Source: Clostridia bacterium
Lineage (GTDB): Bacteria; Bacillota_A; Clostridia; Oscillospirales; CAG-272
Reading direction: 5' to 3'
Assembly: GCA_017468115.1 (NCBI GenBank)
Contig: JAFUJS010000006.1
Coordinates: 1 to 50,618 of the forward strand
DNA length: 50,618 nt
In this document: one piece after another, positions 15,565-24,834 of the stretch
How the letters are laid out: each line of letters begins with the position of its first letter
Numbering within the stretch: position 1 is the stretch's first letter
Position numbers and translations under genes: made by a program
The notes under the pieces: model-generated
Databases searched by the model: none
Told to the model about the DNA's origin: nothing
What the model saw: the letters and a program-made list of their open reading frames with translations, nothing else

Positions 15565-16500
15565 TTATAGCTTTTTCAGCCTTAGAGTGTCCTTTATATC
15601 GTAATACATAATCCCTGCAGGGTGCCAAATTTCCTCATTTTCGCAAATTTCGTAGTAGGGAGTGTCCATTTCAACCCTTACAGTAATAGGTGTGTCCGCA
15701 AAGCGGGCAAGAGTGGACTTAAGCTCTAGGGTAATTGTGTCCTTGTCCTCAGTTACCACAAGGGTAGATTTTTCGTATTTCCGAATGTATTTTACCGCAT
15801 CGTTAAAGGATGCAACCCAGATTTCATTTTTTGCGGCAAGCTCTTTAAGATACAAGCACTCATAAACAAAGGTATCATAGCCTTGGGAGTGGAACTTGTC
15901 CTCTGTCTTGTGGGTAAGCCAATGGTTTATTTGCACGCTCCAGCCGCCCTTTTCTATAACGCTGTCAATGTGGCTTTTGTAGTCCTCATTTTTCTTGTCA
16001 AGGGTCGCTGTAAAGGTGCCAACGTCGTACCAGTCAATTTTGCCTGGAATATTAAGAGCATCGTTGCCGTTTCGCACAGCCACGTAGTAGTCCTTAAGCG
16101 GCGCCCTGCCTTCCTCATCGCTACCGCCACCGGGGGTTGCGTAGGTAATTATTTCCGCCTCGGGGTAAATTTCCTTAAGTTTTTCAAGGGTAAGCCTTGC
16201 ATCGCTTTCAAGCAACTCCCTTGGTGTTTTGGAGTTGTAGCAAATACAGTGGTCAAGAGAGTGTCCGCCAATGTCGTACCAGCCGTCCCTTATAGCATCA
16301 CTCCACATAGATGTAAGTCCCTCATGAAGAAAGTTTACCGTTTGAAAGCTGGTTGCCTTAAAGGAAATGCCTGTTTCCTCTTTAATTTTCTTAAAAAGCT
16401 CTATGGTTTCAAGGGTTGACTCCTTATAGCAGCCGTCGTCAAAGGTAAGAGTATAGGCACCCTTGGCGCCACCCTTGTATGGGCAAAGTGTAAATTTCAT
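15565..16500 (-). CDS. Polysaccharide deacetylase family protein
   Basis: A 311-residue NodB-like (CE4) hydrolase. LTFDDGCYKES holds the catalytic base and metal Asp, and GGHSLDH the H-x3-H type metal pair. ATPGGGSDEEGR corresponds to the Arg/Pro motif region and QINHWLTH to the late His motif. No signal peptide is visible, so it may be cytoplasmic or act on a small N-acetyl sugar substrate rather than cell wall. AAGGGGG precedes the ATG. Transcribed alone from a strong promoter. Confidence 0.85.
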   Translation of the reverse strand: MKFTLCPYKGGAKGAYTLTFDDGCYKESTLETIELFKKIKEETGISFKATSFQTVNFLHEGLTSMWSDAIRDGWYDIGGHSLDHCICYNSKTPRELLESDARLTLEKLKEIYPEAEIITYATPGGGSDEEGRAPLKDYYVAVRNGNDALNIPGKIDWYDVGTFTATLDKKNEDYKSHIDSVIEKGGWSVQINHWLTHKTEDKFHSQGYDTFVYECLYLKELAAKNEIWVASFNDAVKYIRKYEKSTLVVTEDKDTITLELKSTLARFADTPITVRVEMDTPYYEICENEEIWHPAGIMYYDIKDTLRLKKL

Positions 16501-16534
16501 AATATTCCCCCTTAGCTACGCTAATCTTATAAGT

Positions 16535-16563
16535 ATTTTACCATTTCAGTGGGACTATGTCAA
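16535..16563 (-). promoter_or_regulatory. Promoter of the deacetylase gene
   Basis: Minus strand: TTGACA, 17-base spacer, TAAAAT with an upstream TGG. Confidence 0.75.
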
Positions 16564-16701
16564 GGAACAGGGGTGGCTTTTTACCTAAAATACCAACAAA
16601 TTTTGCTAATTTTATCGACACAGGGTGGGCAAAACGTCCTTTTTTCGGGCGCGTGGACGAAAAAATATAAAAAAAGTCTTTATTTTTTTATTTCTTTATG
16701 A

Positions 16702-16707
16702 TATAAT
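16702..16707 (+). promoter_or_regulatory. Likely -10 of typA
   Basis: A perfect TATAAT 45 bases before the typA ATG. The matching -35 (TTTATT, 17 bases upstream) is poor, so only the -10 is called. Confidence 0.45.
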
Positions 16708-16751
16708 GGCAATCGTGAAATTTTTTATTAACACATGTGAGGAGAAACGAA

Positions 16752-18572
16752 ATGGTTAGAGAAGATTTAAGAAACGTTGCTATCATTGCCCACGTTGACC
16801 ACGGTAAGACTACCCTTGTTGACGGTCTTTTGGAGCAGGGCGGTGCTTATCACGAGAACCAGGCTACCACAGACAGAGTTATGGACTCCGGCGCTCTTGA
16901 AAAGGAACGTGGCATTACCATTTTGGCAAAGAACACAGCTATTCGCTATGGCGACAAAAAGATTAATGTTATAGATACCCCCGGCCACGCAGACTTCGGT
17001 GGCGAGGTGGAAAGAATCCTTAAGATGGTTAACGGCGTTATTTTGCTTGTTGACGCAGCAGAGGGGCCTATGCCACAGACTCGCTTTGTGCTCCGCAAGG
17101 CTATGGAGCTTAACCACAGAATTATAGTTGTTGTAAACAAGGTTGACCGTCCCGATGCCCGTGTGCACGAGGTTATTGACGAGGTGCTTGAGCTTCTTAT
17201 CGACCTTAATGCAACAGATGAGCAGCTTGATTCTCCTATGCTTTTCTGCTCAGGCAGGGCAGGCACAGCATCCTTCTCTCCCGACGTTGAGGGCAAGGAC
17301 TTAATTCCTCTTCTTGACACTATTATTGACTATATTCCGGCACCTGAGGGAGAGGATGAGGAGCCACTTCAGCTTCTTGTTTCCTCAATTGACTACAGCG
17401 ACTACGTGGGCAAGATTGGTATTGGTAGAATTGAGCGTGGTACACTTTCTGTAAACCAAGAGGTTAGCGTTTGCAACTACCACTCAGAGGATGCGCCAAG
17501 ACGTGCAAAGATTGTTTCCATTTATCAAATTGAGGGTCTTTCAAGGTCCCCAGTTCAGACAGCCACCGTTGGCGATATTGTTTGCTTCTCCGGTGTTGAG
17601 GAGTTGTCAATCGGCGACACACTTTGTGTTCCGTCCTGCGTTGAGCCGCTTGAGTTTGTTAAGGTTTCCGAGCCTACTATGGAAATGACCTTCTCCGTAA
17701 ACGACAGCCCATTTGCAGGCAGAGAGGGTAAGTTTGTTACCTCTCGTCAAATCAGAGACCGTCTTTACAAGGAAACACTTAAGGACGTTTCTCTCCGTGT
17801 AAACGATGGCGACACAACCGACTCCTTCAAGGTTGCGGGCAGAGGCGAAATGCACCTTTCAATCCTTATCGAAACAATGCGCCGTGAGGGCTACGAGCTT
17901 TGCTGCTCAACTCCACGTGTGCTTTATAAAACAATTGACGGCACACTTTGTGAGCCTATTGAGAGAGTTTCCATTGACGTGCCTGACGAAAGCGTTGGCG
18001 CAGTTGTTCAAAAGCTTGGCGCACGTAAGGGCGAGCTTCTTGATATGAGCAACTCCGGCACAAGAACAAGGCTTGAATATCTTATTCCATCAAGATGCCT
18101 TTTCGGTTACAGAAGCGAATTTATGACCGACACTAAGGGCGAGGGTATTCTTAACACACTCTTTGACGGCTATCAGCCATTTAAGGGCGAGGTTGTTACA
18201 AGATACACAGGCTCCCTTATCGCATCCGAGGATGGCGAGGCTACTTCCTACGGTCTTTTCAATACACAGGACAGAGGCGCTATGTTCATTGGCGTGCAGA
18301 CTCCTGTTTACGAGGGTATGATTGTTGGCGAATGCCCTAAGATGGAGGATATCGTTGTAAACGTATGCAAGAAAAAGCATCTTACAGCCATCCGTTCTAA
18401 GGGTGCAGACGAGGCGCTTATTCTTACACCACCAAGAATTATGTCCCTTGAGCAGGCTATTGAGTATATTGGCGAGGACGAGCTGATTGAGGTTACACCA
18501 AAATCCCTTCGTCTTAGAAAGAAAATCCTTAATACCCAGCTAAGACTTAAGACACAGGCTAAAAACAAATAA
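16752..18572 (+). CDS. typA: Ribosome-associated translational GTPase TypA/BipA
   Basis: A 606-residue BipA/TypA. GTPase motifs are complete: AHVDHGKTT (13-21), RGITILAKN, DTPGHADFGG, NKVDRPDAR and SGRAG. EF-Tu-like domain II and EF-G-like domains III and V follow, then the BipA-specific C-terminal domain ending in a basic tail. It binds 70S ribosomes and is needed for ribosome assembly or stress adaptation in studied bacteria. I start at the ATG at 16752 because GAGGAGA is correctly spaced; a GTG at 16737 would overlap that site. Monocistronic with a terminator. Confidence 0.96.
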   Translation: MVREDLRNVAIIAHVDHGKTTLVDGLLEQGGAYHENQATTDRVMDSGALEKERGITILAKNTAIRYGDKKINVIDTPGHADFGGEVERILKMVNGVILLVDAAEGPMPQTRFVLRKAMELNHRIIVVVNKVDRPDARVHEVIDEVLELLIDLNATDEQLDSPMLFCSGRAGTASFSPDVEGKDLIPLLDTIIDYIPAPEGEDEEPLQLLVSSIDYSDYVGKIGIGRIERGTLSVNQEVSVCNYHSEDAPRRAKIVSIYQIEGLSRSPVQTATVGDIVCFSGVEELSIGDTLCVPSCVEPLEFVKVSEPTMEMTFSVNDSPFAGREGKFVTSRQIRDRLYKETLKDVSLRVNDGDTTDSFKVAGRGEMHLSILIETMRREGYELCCSTPRVLYKTIDGTLCEPIERVSIDVPDESVGAVVQKLGARKGELLDMSNSGTRTRLEYLIPSRCLFGYRSEFMTDTKGEGILNTLFDGYQPFKGEVVTRYTGSLIASEDGEATSYGLFNTQDRGAMFIGVQTPVYEGMIVGECPKMEDIVVNVCKKKHLTAIRSKGADEALILTPPRIMSLEQAIEYIGEDELIEVTPKSLRLRKKILNTQLRLKTQAKNK

Positions 18573-18576
18573 TAAC

Positions 18577-18606
18577 CGAAAGACACTCGCACGAGTGTCT
18601 TTTGTG
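18577..18606 (+). terminator. Terminator after typA
   Basis: AGACACTCG, CA, CGAGTGTCT with a T-rich tail. It lies only 12 bases before the next gene's start, whose promoter is not obvious, so partial read-through from typA is likely. Confidence 0.8.
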
Positions 18607-18617
18607 TAAGGAGAAAT

Positions 18618-19874
18618 ATGTTCGATAACAGACTTTTGGAGCTTTCAAGCGAGGCAGAGCTTGCGCTACACGAGCAGTATTGTGAGCTTGAGAGAATTTC
18701 CTTTGAAAATACAAAAAGAATACTCCGCTTTTTCGGGGAGCACCGTGTGTCCGACTCTATGTTTGGCGGTACAACGGGCTACGGCTATGACGACATAGGC
18801 AGAGATACCCTTGACAAGGTTTATGCCGACGTTTTTGGGGCAGAAAGCGCCATCGTAAGGCACACAATCCCAAACGGCACAACCGCCCTTTCTATCGGTC
18901 TTTTTGGGCTTCTTCGTCCAAATGATGTTATGCTCTCCGTTACCAATCAGCCCTATGATACCCTTTGCGAGGTTATCGGCTTAAACGGTGCAAACGGCGA
19001 CGGCTCCCTTGCCGACTTTGGCGTTAGCTACGACCAGGTGGATTTCAAGGACGACAAAATCGACTTTGAGGGCATAGAAAATAAGCTAAAGGAGCACGGG
19101 GAGAGAGTAAAGGTTGTCTTTATTCAGCGCTCCAAGGGATACCTGAACAGACCCACACTGACAATTGACCAAATTGGCGAAATTTGCGACTTTGTACACG
19201 CAAGGAGCAAGGCTTATGTGGTGGTTGACAACTGCTATGGCGAGTTTTGCGAGGACAGAGAGCCCTGCCACGTGGGCGCTGATATGATTATCGGCTCCCT
19301 TATTAAAAACCCCGGTGGCGGAATTGCGGAAAGCGGCGGCTATATTGCCGGCACAAAAAGGGCTGTGGAGCTTGCGTCCTATCGTCTGACCTCTGTTGGC
19401 ACAGGGGCTGAGGTTGGTGCAACCCTCGGTCAGAACAGAAACCTGTTCAAGGGCTTTTTCCTAGCTCCGCATATAGTTATGCAGGCAAAGAAAACCGCAC
19501 ATTTTGCAGCCTATATATTTGAAAAGCTGGGCTTTGATGTTTACCCACGCTATAACGAATTCAGGTCAGATATTATTCAAACAATTAAGTTTGGCTACGC
19601 TGACGGGCTTATTAAGTTCTGTCAGGGCATACAGTCCGCCAGCCCTGTTGACTCCTATGTTACCCCTATGCCTTGGGCAATGCCGGGCTATCAGGATGAG
19701 GTAATTATGGCGGCAGGCGCATTTACACAGGGCTCCTCTATTGAGCTTTCTGCCGACGGACCCATAAGACCGCCATACACCGCATTTTTCCAAGGCTCCC
19801 TTACCTACGAGAGCGGAAAAATCGCAATTTTGACCTCGGCAAAAAGGCTACTTGAGGACAAGGAAAATGCTTAA
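18618..19874 (+). CDS. PLP-dependent lyase of the YnbB / methionine gamma-lyase-like family
   Basis: A 418-residue fold-type I PLP enzyme of the group annotated as aluminium resistance protein or methionine gamma-lyase family (YnbB). Evidence is GGTTGYGYDDIGRD near the N-terminus, IPNGTTALSIGL in the cofactor loop, VDNCYGEFCE with the PLP-pairing Asp, and GSLIKNPGGGIA with the Schiff-base Lys. The natural substrate is probably a sulphur amino acid but has not been fixed for the family. AAGGAG precedes the ATG. Its end overlaps rlmH by eight bases. Confidence 0.88.
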   Translation: MFDNRLLELSSEAELALHEQYCELERISFENTKRILRFFGEHRVSDSMFGGTTGYGYDDIGRDTLDKVYADVFGAESAIVRHTIPNGTTALSIGLFGLLRPNDVMLSVTNQPYDTLCEVIGLNGANGDGSLADFGVSYDQVDFKDDKIDFEGIENKLKEHGERVKVVFIQRSKGYLNRPTLTIDQIGEICDFVHARSKAYVVVDNCYGEFCEDREPCHVGADMIIGSLIKNPGGGIAESGGYIAGTKRAVELASYRLTSVGTGAEVGATLGQNRNLFKGFFLAPHIVMQAKKTAHFAAYIFEKLGFDVYPRYNEFRSDIIQTIKFGYADGLIKFCQGIQSASPVDSYVTPMPWAMPGYQDEVIMAAGAFTQGSSIELSADGPIRPPYTAFFQGSLTYESGKIAILTSAKRLLEDKENA

Positions 19875-20349
19875 TATCAAAATTATTTCAATAGGCGACC
19901 TTAAGGAGAGCTATCTGCGTGAGGCATGCGCAGAGTATACTAAGCGTATGGGCGCTTGGGCTAAGGTGGAGCATATTCAGCTAAAGGAAGAAAGAATTGC
20001 CGAAAGCCCATCAGCCTCTCAAATTGAGGCTTGTCTTGCAAGCGAGGAAAAGAGGATTTTTGAAAAAATCCCACAAAGGGCGTACGTTATTGCTATGTGC
20101 GTTGAGGGCAAAATGCTCTCCAGCCCCGAGCTGGCGGAGAAGATTTCCTCTGTCCTGTCAATGGGCAAGAGTGAGCTTGTATTTATCATAGGCTCGTCCT
20201 ATGGTCTTTCCCCTGCGGTTAAGGAAAGGGCAGACCTTAAGCTTTCAATCTCTCGCCTTACATTTCCGCATCAGCTTTTAAGAGTTATTCTTTGCGAGTC
20301 AGTTTATCGTGCCTTGACTATCATAAACGGCACAAAGTATCATAAATGA
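19867..20349 (+). CDS. rlmH: 23S rRNA pseudouridine-1915 N3-methyltransferase
   Basis: A 160-residue SPOUT methyltransferase. The C-terminal knot is clear: FIIGSSYGLSP, LKLSISRLTFPHQLLRV and the terminal INGTKYHK, which is almost invariant in RlmH. The N-terminal IKIISIGDLKESYL also fits. It methylates the pseudouridine in helix 69 of 23S rRNA. The ATG at 19867 overlaps the stop of the PLP lyase gene, implying translational coupling. The protein begins MLNIKII; five upstream in-frame codons are part of the previous gene. Confidence 0.96.
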   Translation: MLNIKIISIGDLKESYLREACAEYTKRMGAWAKVEHIQLKEERIAESPSASQIEACLASEEKRIFEKIPQRAYVIAMCVEGKMLSSPELAEKISSVLSMGKSELVFIIGSSYGLSPAVKERADLKLSISRLTFPHQLLRVILCESVYRALTIINGTKYHK

Positions 20350-20430
20350 TTTTTGATGAATTGCAGTTACACTGCATGAATTGACACAGAGTGTCATGAA
20401 AAATGAATTGCAGCAAGCTGCATTATATGG
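20347..20430. repeat. Array of short palindromes spaced by ATGAATT (copy 1)
   Basis: Units read ATGAATTGCAGTTACACTGC, then TTGACACAGAGTGTCATGAA, then ATTGCAGCAAGCTGCAT. Each is a small palindrome with an A/T joint. The same family occurs at 22878-22980 and 26325-26458. Confidence 0.75.
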
Positions 20431-20472
20431 GGTGGGGGCATATCTTTCGCCGAATATAGTAAAAACAGAATT

Positions 20473-20603
20473 TGATTAAAAAATTCCTGTAATTCCAATA
20501 GCCACAAGGGTTTTTAGGCAAAAAATATGATGAAAAATGTGGTTATTTGTAAAAATTGAAATTATTTATGATTGTAGCGCGGGAGATACGCCCCGCCTAC
20601 AAC
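20473..20603 (-). repeat. Dispersed intergenic element R1, copy 1 (inverted)
   Basis: On the minus strand it reads TACAAATAACCACATTTTTC and then CTAAAAACCCTTGTGGCTA, and aligns with the copies at 22583-22675 and 26457-26605. It occupies most of the gap between rlmH and mnmG. No coding potential is seen. Confidence 0.75.
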
Positions 20604-20654
20604 TATGGTGCAACAGAGTTGCAATTTATTCTATTCCACAAAGGGGGTCCACAA

Positions 20655-22529
20655 ATGAACAACGTAGATGTTATTGTAGTTGGCGCAGGCCATGCAGGCA
20701 TTGAGGCGGCGCTTGCCTCTGCCAAAATGGGTATGAAAACTATTCTTTTTACTATGTCCTTGGACGCTATTGCAAATCTACCCTGTAATCCCTCAATTGG
20801 CGGTACAGCCAAGGGGCACTTGGTTTTCGAGATTGACGCCCTTGGCGGTATGATGGGCTACGGCGCCGACCAGGTTACCCTTCAGGCAAGGACACTAAAC
20901 CTTGGCAAGGGTGCGGCGGTTTACTCTAAGAGAGTACAGGCGGACAGGCTCAAATATCGCTCTGTCATGAAGGAGCTTTTGGAGAGCACCCCCAACCTAA
21001 GAATTGTGCAGGCAGAGGTTGTCGATATTCTTGTAAGAGAGAATGAAAATTCCAAGGAAATTTACGGAATTAAGACACGTCTGGGGGAATTTTTCTATTC
21101 CAAGGCGGTTATTTTGTCAACAGGCACCTATCTGAATGCAACAGTTCACACAGGCAATATTTGCTACCATTCCGGCCCCGACTCCTTAATGCACGCATCA
21201 TTTTTGACAGATGCGCTTGCAAGAGAGGGCATCTCACTTATGCGCTTTAAGACAGGCACCCCTGCAAGAATACACAAGGACTCAATCGACTTTTCAAAGC
21301 TGGAGCTTCAAGAGGGCGAGGGAGGCTCCCTTCCGTTCTCCTGGCAAACAAACGAGGACGACTATTTAACAGAAGAGCAAATACCCTGCTATATTGCCTA
21401 CACAAACGAAAATACACACAAAATCATAAGAGATAACCTGACAAAGAGTGCAATGTACTCCGGCAATATTCACGGCACAGGTCCAAGATATTGCCCGTCC
21501 ATTGAGGACAAAATCGTTAGGTTTGCAGATAAGTCAAGGCATCAGCTTTTTGTGGAGCCTATGGGCAAGGACACAAAGGAAATTTATTTGCAGGGCTTTT
21601 CTACCTCTATGCCTATTGAGGTGCAGACGGAAATGGTCCACTCCCTGGTTGGCTTTGAAAATGCGGTTATTATGAGATATGCCTATGCTATCGAGTACGA
21701 TTGCACCGACCCACAGGAGCTTTTAGCCACTCTCGAATACAAAAAAATCAGCGGTCTTTATGGCGCAGGACAGTTTAACGGCACCTCGGGCTACGAGGAG
21801 GCGGCGGCGCAGGGACTTGTGGCAGGAATCAATGCTTCCCTTAAAATTAAGGGGGAGGAGTGTATGATTTTGCCTCGCTCGTCCTCTTATATCGGCACGT
21901 TGATTGACGACCTTGTTACCAAGGGAACAAGTGAGCCATATCGTATGATGACCTCAAGAAGCGAGTACAGGCTCCTTTTAAGGCAGGACAATGCGGACCT
22001 GAGGCTCACCCCCATCGGCAGACGTGTGGGTATTGTTTCAGATGAGCAATGGGCGCACTTTGAAAAGAGAAGATGTCAGATTGAGGACGAGAAAAACAGG
22101 CTCCTTAAGCTCACAATTCAGCCAAGCGACAGGCTGAATGCTATTTTAGAGCAAAGGGGCACAGCGCCTATTTCCGTGCCAACACAGCTTGGGGAGCTTC
22201 TTAAAAGACCTCAGCTGACCCTTGAGGACCTGAGGGAGTTTGACAAGCACCCGCAAAACCTTAAAAAATCCGTCTTATTTACAGTTGAAACAGATATAAA
22301 ATACGAGGGCTATGTTAAAAAGCAGCTTAGCGAGGTGGCTCGTCAGCAGAAAATGGAGGAGCGCCCCCTTAGCCCTGACCTAGACTACACCGAGATAAAG
22401 GGTCTTAGAATAGAGGCTGTGCAAAAGCTAAATAAGGTAAAGCCCCTGACCCTTGGTCAAGCATCAAGAATCTCCGGTGTTTCCCCTGCGGACATTTCCG
22501 TGCTTATAATCTATCTTGAAAGCAAATAA
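20655..22529 (+). CDS. mnmG: tRNA uridine-5-carboxymethylaminomethyl modification enzyme MnmG
   Basis: A 624-residue MnmG/GidA, the FAD-binding partner of MnmE in wobble-uridine modification. The FAD site VVGAGHAGIEAALASAKMG opens the protein, followed by NLPCNPSIGGTAKGHL and the family motifs KTGTPARIH and LYGAGQFNGTSGYEEAAAQG. The C-terminal helical domain ends ISVLIIYLESK. AAGGGGG is seven bases before the ATG at 20655; the longer upstream frame runs through a repeat and is rejected. In most Firmicutes mnmG sits with mnmE, rsmG and parAB at the origin; here it is alone, 5 kb from dnaA. Confidence 0.97.
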   Translation: MNNVDVIVVGAGHAGIEAALASAKMGMKTILFTMSLDAIANLPCNPSIGGTAKGHLVFEIDALGGMMGYGADQVTLQARTLNLGKGAAVYSKRVQADRLKYRSVMKELLESTPNLRIVQAEVVDILVRENENSKEIYGIKTRLGEFFYSKAVILSTGTYLNATVHTGNICYHSGPDSLMHASFLTDALAREGISLMRFKTGTPARIHKDSIDFSKLELQEGEGGSLPFSWQTNEDDYLTEEQIPCYIAYTNENTHKIIRDNLTKSAMYSGNIHGTGPRYCPSIEDKIVRFADKSRHQLFVEPMGKDTKEIYLQGFSTSMPIEVQTEMVHSLVGFENAVIMRYAYAIEYDCTDPQELLATLEYKKISGLYGAGQFNGTSGYEEAAAQGLVAGINASLKIKGEECMILPRSSSYIGTLIDDLVTKGTSEPYRMMTSRSEYRLLLRQDNADLRLTPIGRRVGIVSDEQWAHFEKRRCQIEDEKNRLLKLTIQPSDRLNAILEQRGTAPISVPTQLGELLKRPQLTLEDLREFDKHPQNLKKSVLFTVETDIKYEGYVKKQLSEVARQQKMEERPLSPDLDYTEIKGLRIEAVQKLNKVKPLTLGQASRISGVSPADISVLIIYLESK

Positions 22530-22557
22530 AAAACAAGCCGCTTGGCTTGTTTTTTCT
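22528..22557 (+). terminator. Terminator after mnmG
   Basis: AAACAAGCC, short loop, GGCTTGTTT followed by TTTT. Confidence 0.88.
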
Positions 22558-22582
22558 TTTCAAAAATTTTTTGAAAATAACA

Positions 22583-22675
22583 GACTTTTTTAGTATATTT
22601 TTCGGCTAAAAACCCTTGTGGCTACTGGGCGCAAAGGGATTTTTTAACCAAGAAATTTTTATAGCAAAAAAGGTT
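22583..22675 (+). repeat. Dispersed intergenic element R1, copy 2
   Basis: Shares CTAAAAACCCTTGTGGCTA and TTTTTTAACCAAGAAATTT with the copies near 20.5 and 26.5 kb. It lacks the first half of the element. Confidence 0.65.
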
Positions 22676-22988
22676 TTTAGTTTAGGGTTATGAGGTTTGC
22701 TTTGCTCACCGTTATGAGCTTGCAAAGCAAGCGTTATGATATGATTGCCCTTCTAATCTAAATCTTGGCGGAGCCAATCATAACGATATGAAGTATCTCA
22801 TAACTCATAGCTTGCCCGTGAGGGCAATCACAGTTTAGCGTGTTCTCCGTTAAGGATAACACGCTAGCCCCCGCCCTACAATTCATGCAGCTTGCTGCAA
22901 TTCATTCTTCATGACGCATTGTGTCAATTCATGCAGCCTGCTGCAATTCATCACTATGACACTTCGTGTCAATTCATTCTTTACTCTA
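22676..22988. repeat. Repeat-filled gap between mnmG and the GH28 operon
   Basis: From left to right: short palindromic stretches (GCTTGCAAAGCAAGC near 22720); an inverted pair AGCGTGTT/AACACGCT around 22836-22865; the GC module CCCCCGCCCTAC; then at 22878-22980 an array of TGCAGCTTGCTGCAATTCAT and TGACACTTCGTGTCAATTCA units, each twice with variants. It is the second copy of the palindrome array, in inverted orientation. No gene is seen. Confidence 0.7.
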
Positions 22989-23017
22989 TTGACTTTTATA
23001 TTTATAAATGTTAAAAT
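22989..23017 (+). promoter_or_regulatory. Promoter of the GH28-pyrR operon
   Basis: TTGACT, 17-base spacer, TAAAAT, 36 bases before the ATG and immediately after the palindrome array. Confidence 0.75.
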
Positions 23018-23053
23018 TAAAATAGTGAAAAATTTACTTTTTTAGGAGCTTTT

Positions 23054-24295
23054 ATGAAAACTGTTAATGTAAGAGATTTTGGGGCTAAGGGCGATGGTGC
23101 TACCCTTGATACTGTGGCTATTCAGAATGCTATTGATTCATGTGAGGCAGGGGACACCCTTCTTCTTGGCGGCAAGGGCATTTTCCTTTGCGGCACCCTT
23201 AGACTAAAGGGCGACCTTAAGGTGGTTATTGAGGCGGGAAGTGAGCTTTGCGGCTCCCGTAACCTTGCCCACTACTATGCAAACGGCTTTTACCACAACG
23301 AAATGGTTGATACAATTTCATTGATTTATGCCCTTGATTGCGACAATATTGAGATTTGTGGCGGCGGTAAAATTCAAATGAATGGCGACGCCTTCGTTAA
23401 CTTTGACGCTTGGTGCCCTATGGAAATTCCACGTGAGGAAATGGTTAAGGAGTTTGAGGAGCAGACCGTTGTCGGCCCCGAAACCAAGGTAACAAGACCG
23501 TCCCAGCCTATCTTCTTTAACAACTGTAAAAATATACATATTCACGACCTGAGGGTGTTTAATTCCCCCTGCTGGACCTTTACCTTTTCAAACTGTGAGG
23601 ACATTTTGTTTGAAAAGTGCTATGTAGACAACCACAACAGAATTGCAAATAACGACGGCGTGCACTTTACCGCATCTAAAAATATTGTGGTAAGAGACTG
23701 CACCTTCCTTTGCGGTGACGACTGCTTTGCGGCAACCTGCATCACAAACGAAAACGGCGTTTGCGAGAACATTGAGGTTTACGATTGCTTAATGTCCTCT
23801 CGCTCTGCAGCAATCAGATTCGGACACCTTTACAGCGTTATTCGCAACGTAAGCGTGCACGACATTAAAATTCTCCCATCAAACAGAGGTATTTCAATCT
23901 TCTCGGGCGATGGCGGAGTTGTTGAAAATGTAAAGCTTTCAAACATTGACTGTAACACCTTTATCCACGCAGGCGGCTGGTGGGGCAAGGGCGAGGGCTT
24001 TGTTATCTGCGCCAAGGACAAGGCGGGCACAATCAAAAATGTTACCCTCGAAAATTGCTCATTTATTGAGGAAAACCCATCCCTTATTGCAGGCACAGAT
24101 GGAAACGTATGCTGTGTGAATATGGTTAACTGCAGCTTTGAGCACAGAGAAGGCTCAACCCACCCATATTTTAAGAACAAGCTGGACCTTCAGCCAAATG
24201 TACCACAGCTTCAGGATGTGAAATTTGAGGCGGGTCAGACACTTTGGACTGAAGGCGCTAAAAATGTTTCATTAAACGGAAAAGTGCTATCATGA
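23054..24295 (+). CDS. Glycoside hydrolase family 28-like protein
   Basis: A 413-residue right-handed beta-helix protein. It opens VRDFGAKGDGATLDT, the usual pectin-helix start. GH28 active-site motifs are partly kept: ANNDGVHF replaces NTD and CGDDCFA keeps the Asp pair, but the GHG/RIK region reads SSRSAAIRFGHL without the expected catalytic His. It is therefore either a divergent exo-acting sub-family or altered in activity. No signal peptide, so it acts in the cytoplasm. AGGAG precedes the ATG. The stop overlaps the pyrR ATG by four bases (ATGA). Confidence 0.82.
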   Translation: MKTVNVRDFGAKGDGATLDTVAIQNAIDSCEAGDTLLLGGKGIFLCGTLRLKGDLKVVIEAGSELCGSRNLAHYYANGFYHNEMVDTISLIYALDCDNIEICGGGKIQMNGDAFVNFDAWCPMEIPREEMVKEFEEQTVVGPETKVTRPSQPIFFNNCKNIHIHDLRVFNSPCWTFTFSNCEDILFEKCYVDNHNRIANNDGVHFTASKNIVVRDCTFLCGDDCFAATCITNENGVCENIEVYDCLMSSRSAAIRFGHLYSVIRNVSVHDIKILPSNRGISIFSGDGGVVENVKLSNIDCNTFIHAGGWWGKGEGFVICAKDKAGTIKNVTLENCSFIEENPSLIAGTDGNVCCVNMVNCSFEHREGSTHPYFKNKLDLQPNVPQLQDVKFEAGQTLWTEGAKNVSLNGKVLS

Positions 24296-24831
24296 AATTA
24301 AAATCAACACTCATGGACAAGGAGGGTGTGCTCCGTTCCCTTCGGCGCATTACCCACGAGATAATAGAGAAGAACAGGGGCACAGATAACCTTTGCCTAG
24401 TGGGCGTTCTTTCAAGAGGCGTGCCACTTGCCGAGATTATTGCCGAAAATATAAAAAATATCGAGGGAGTGTCGATAAATGTGGGTGTGCTTGACATACT
24501 CAACCACCGAGACGACCTTGAAAAAAGCCAAATAAACCGTGAAAACAAGACCAACATTCCCTTTTCTATTGAGGGGAAGAATGTGGTTTTGGTTGACGAT
24601 GTTCTTTTTACAGGCAGAAGCGCCCGTGCATCTATGGATGCGCTTATGAGCCTTGGCAGACCCTCAAAAATTCAGCTGGCTGTTTTAATCGACCGTGGAC
24701 ACAGAGAGCTGCCAATCTGCGCCAATTTCACAGGCAAAAACTTTCCAACCGCAAGAACGGAGCTTATTAAGGTTTTAGTCGACGAGCACGACGGGGAAAC
24801 CTGCGTAAAGCTATACGACACTGAAGAGTAA
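24292..24831 (+). CDS. pyrR: Bifunctional pyr operon regulator / uracil phosphoribosyltransferase
   Basis: A 179-residue PyrR. The PRPP motif VVLVDDVLFTGRSARA and the PyrR-specific IDRGHRELPICANFTGKN are both present, with LVGVLSRGVPLA near the start. PyrR binds pyr mRNA leaders in Firmicutes and can form UMP from uracil. Here it is not in a pyr operon: its ATG overlaps the stop of a GH28-like gene and it is followed by a DUF4177 gene. No anti-terminator leader of the PyrR type is recognisable upstream of the operon. Confidence 0.93.
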   Translation: MKLKSTLMDKEGVLRSLRRITHEIIEKNRGTDNLCLVGVLSRGVPLAEIIAENIKNIEGVSINVGVLDILNHRDDLEKSQINRENKTNIPFSIEGKNVVLVDDVLFTGRSARASMDALMSLGRPSKIQLAVLIDRGHRELPICANFTGKNFPTARTELIKVLVDEHDGETCVKLYDTEE

Positions 24832-24834
24832 AAA

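Noticed and set aside
16621..16670. Terminator-like CGTCC/GGACG pair upstream of typA
   Set aside because: Only five base pairs with a long loop, and no transcript of suitable direction ends there.
20556..20654. N-terminal extension of MnmG
   Set aside because: The extra 33 residues read through repeat R1; the ATG at 20655 has a strong ribosome site and gives the normal N-terminus.
23018..23053. PyrR-binding leader or other riboswitch ahead of the GH28-pyrR operon
   Set aside because: The leader after the promoter is only about 30 bases, with no anti-terminator or binding loop.
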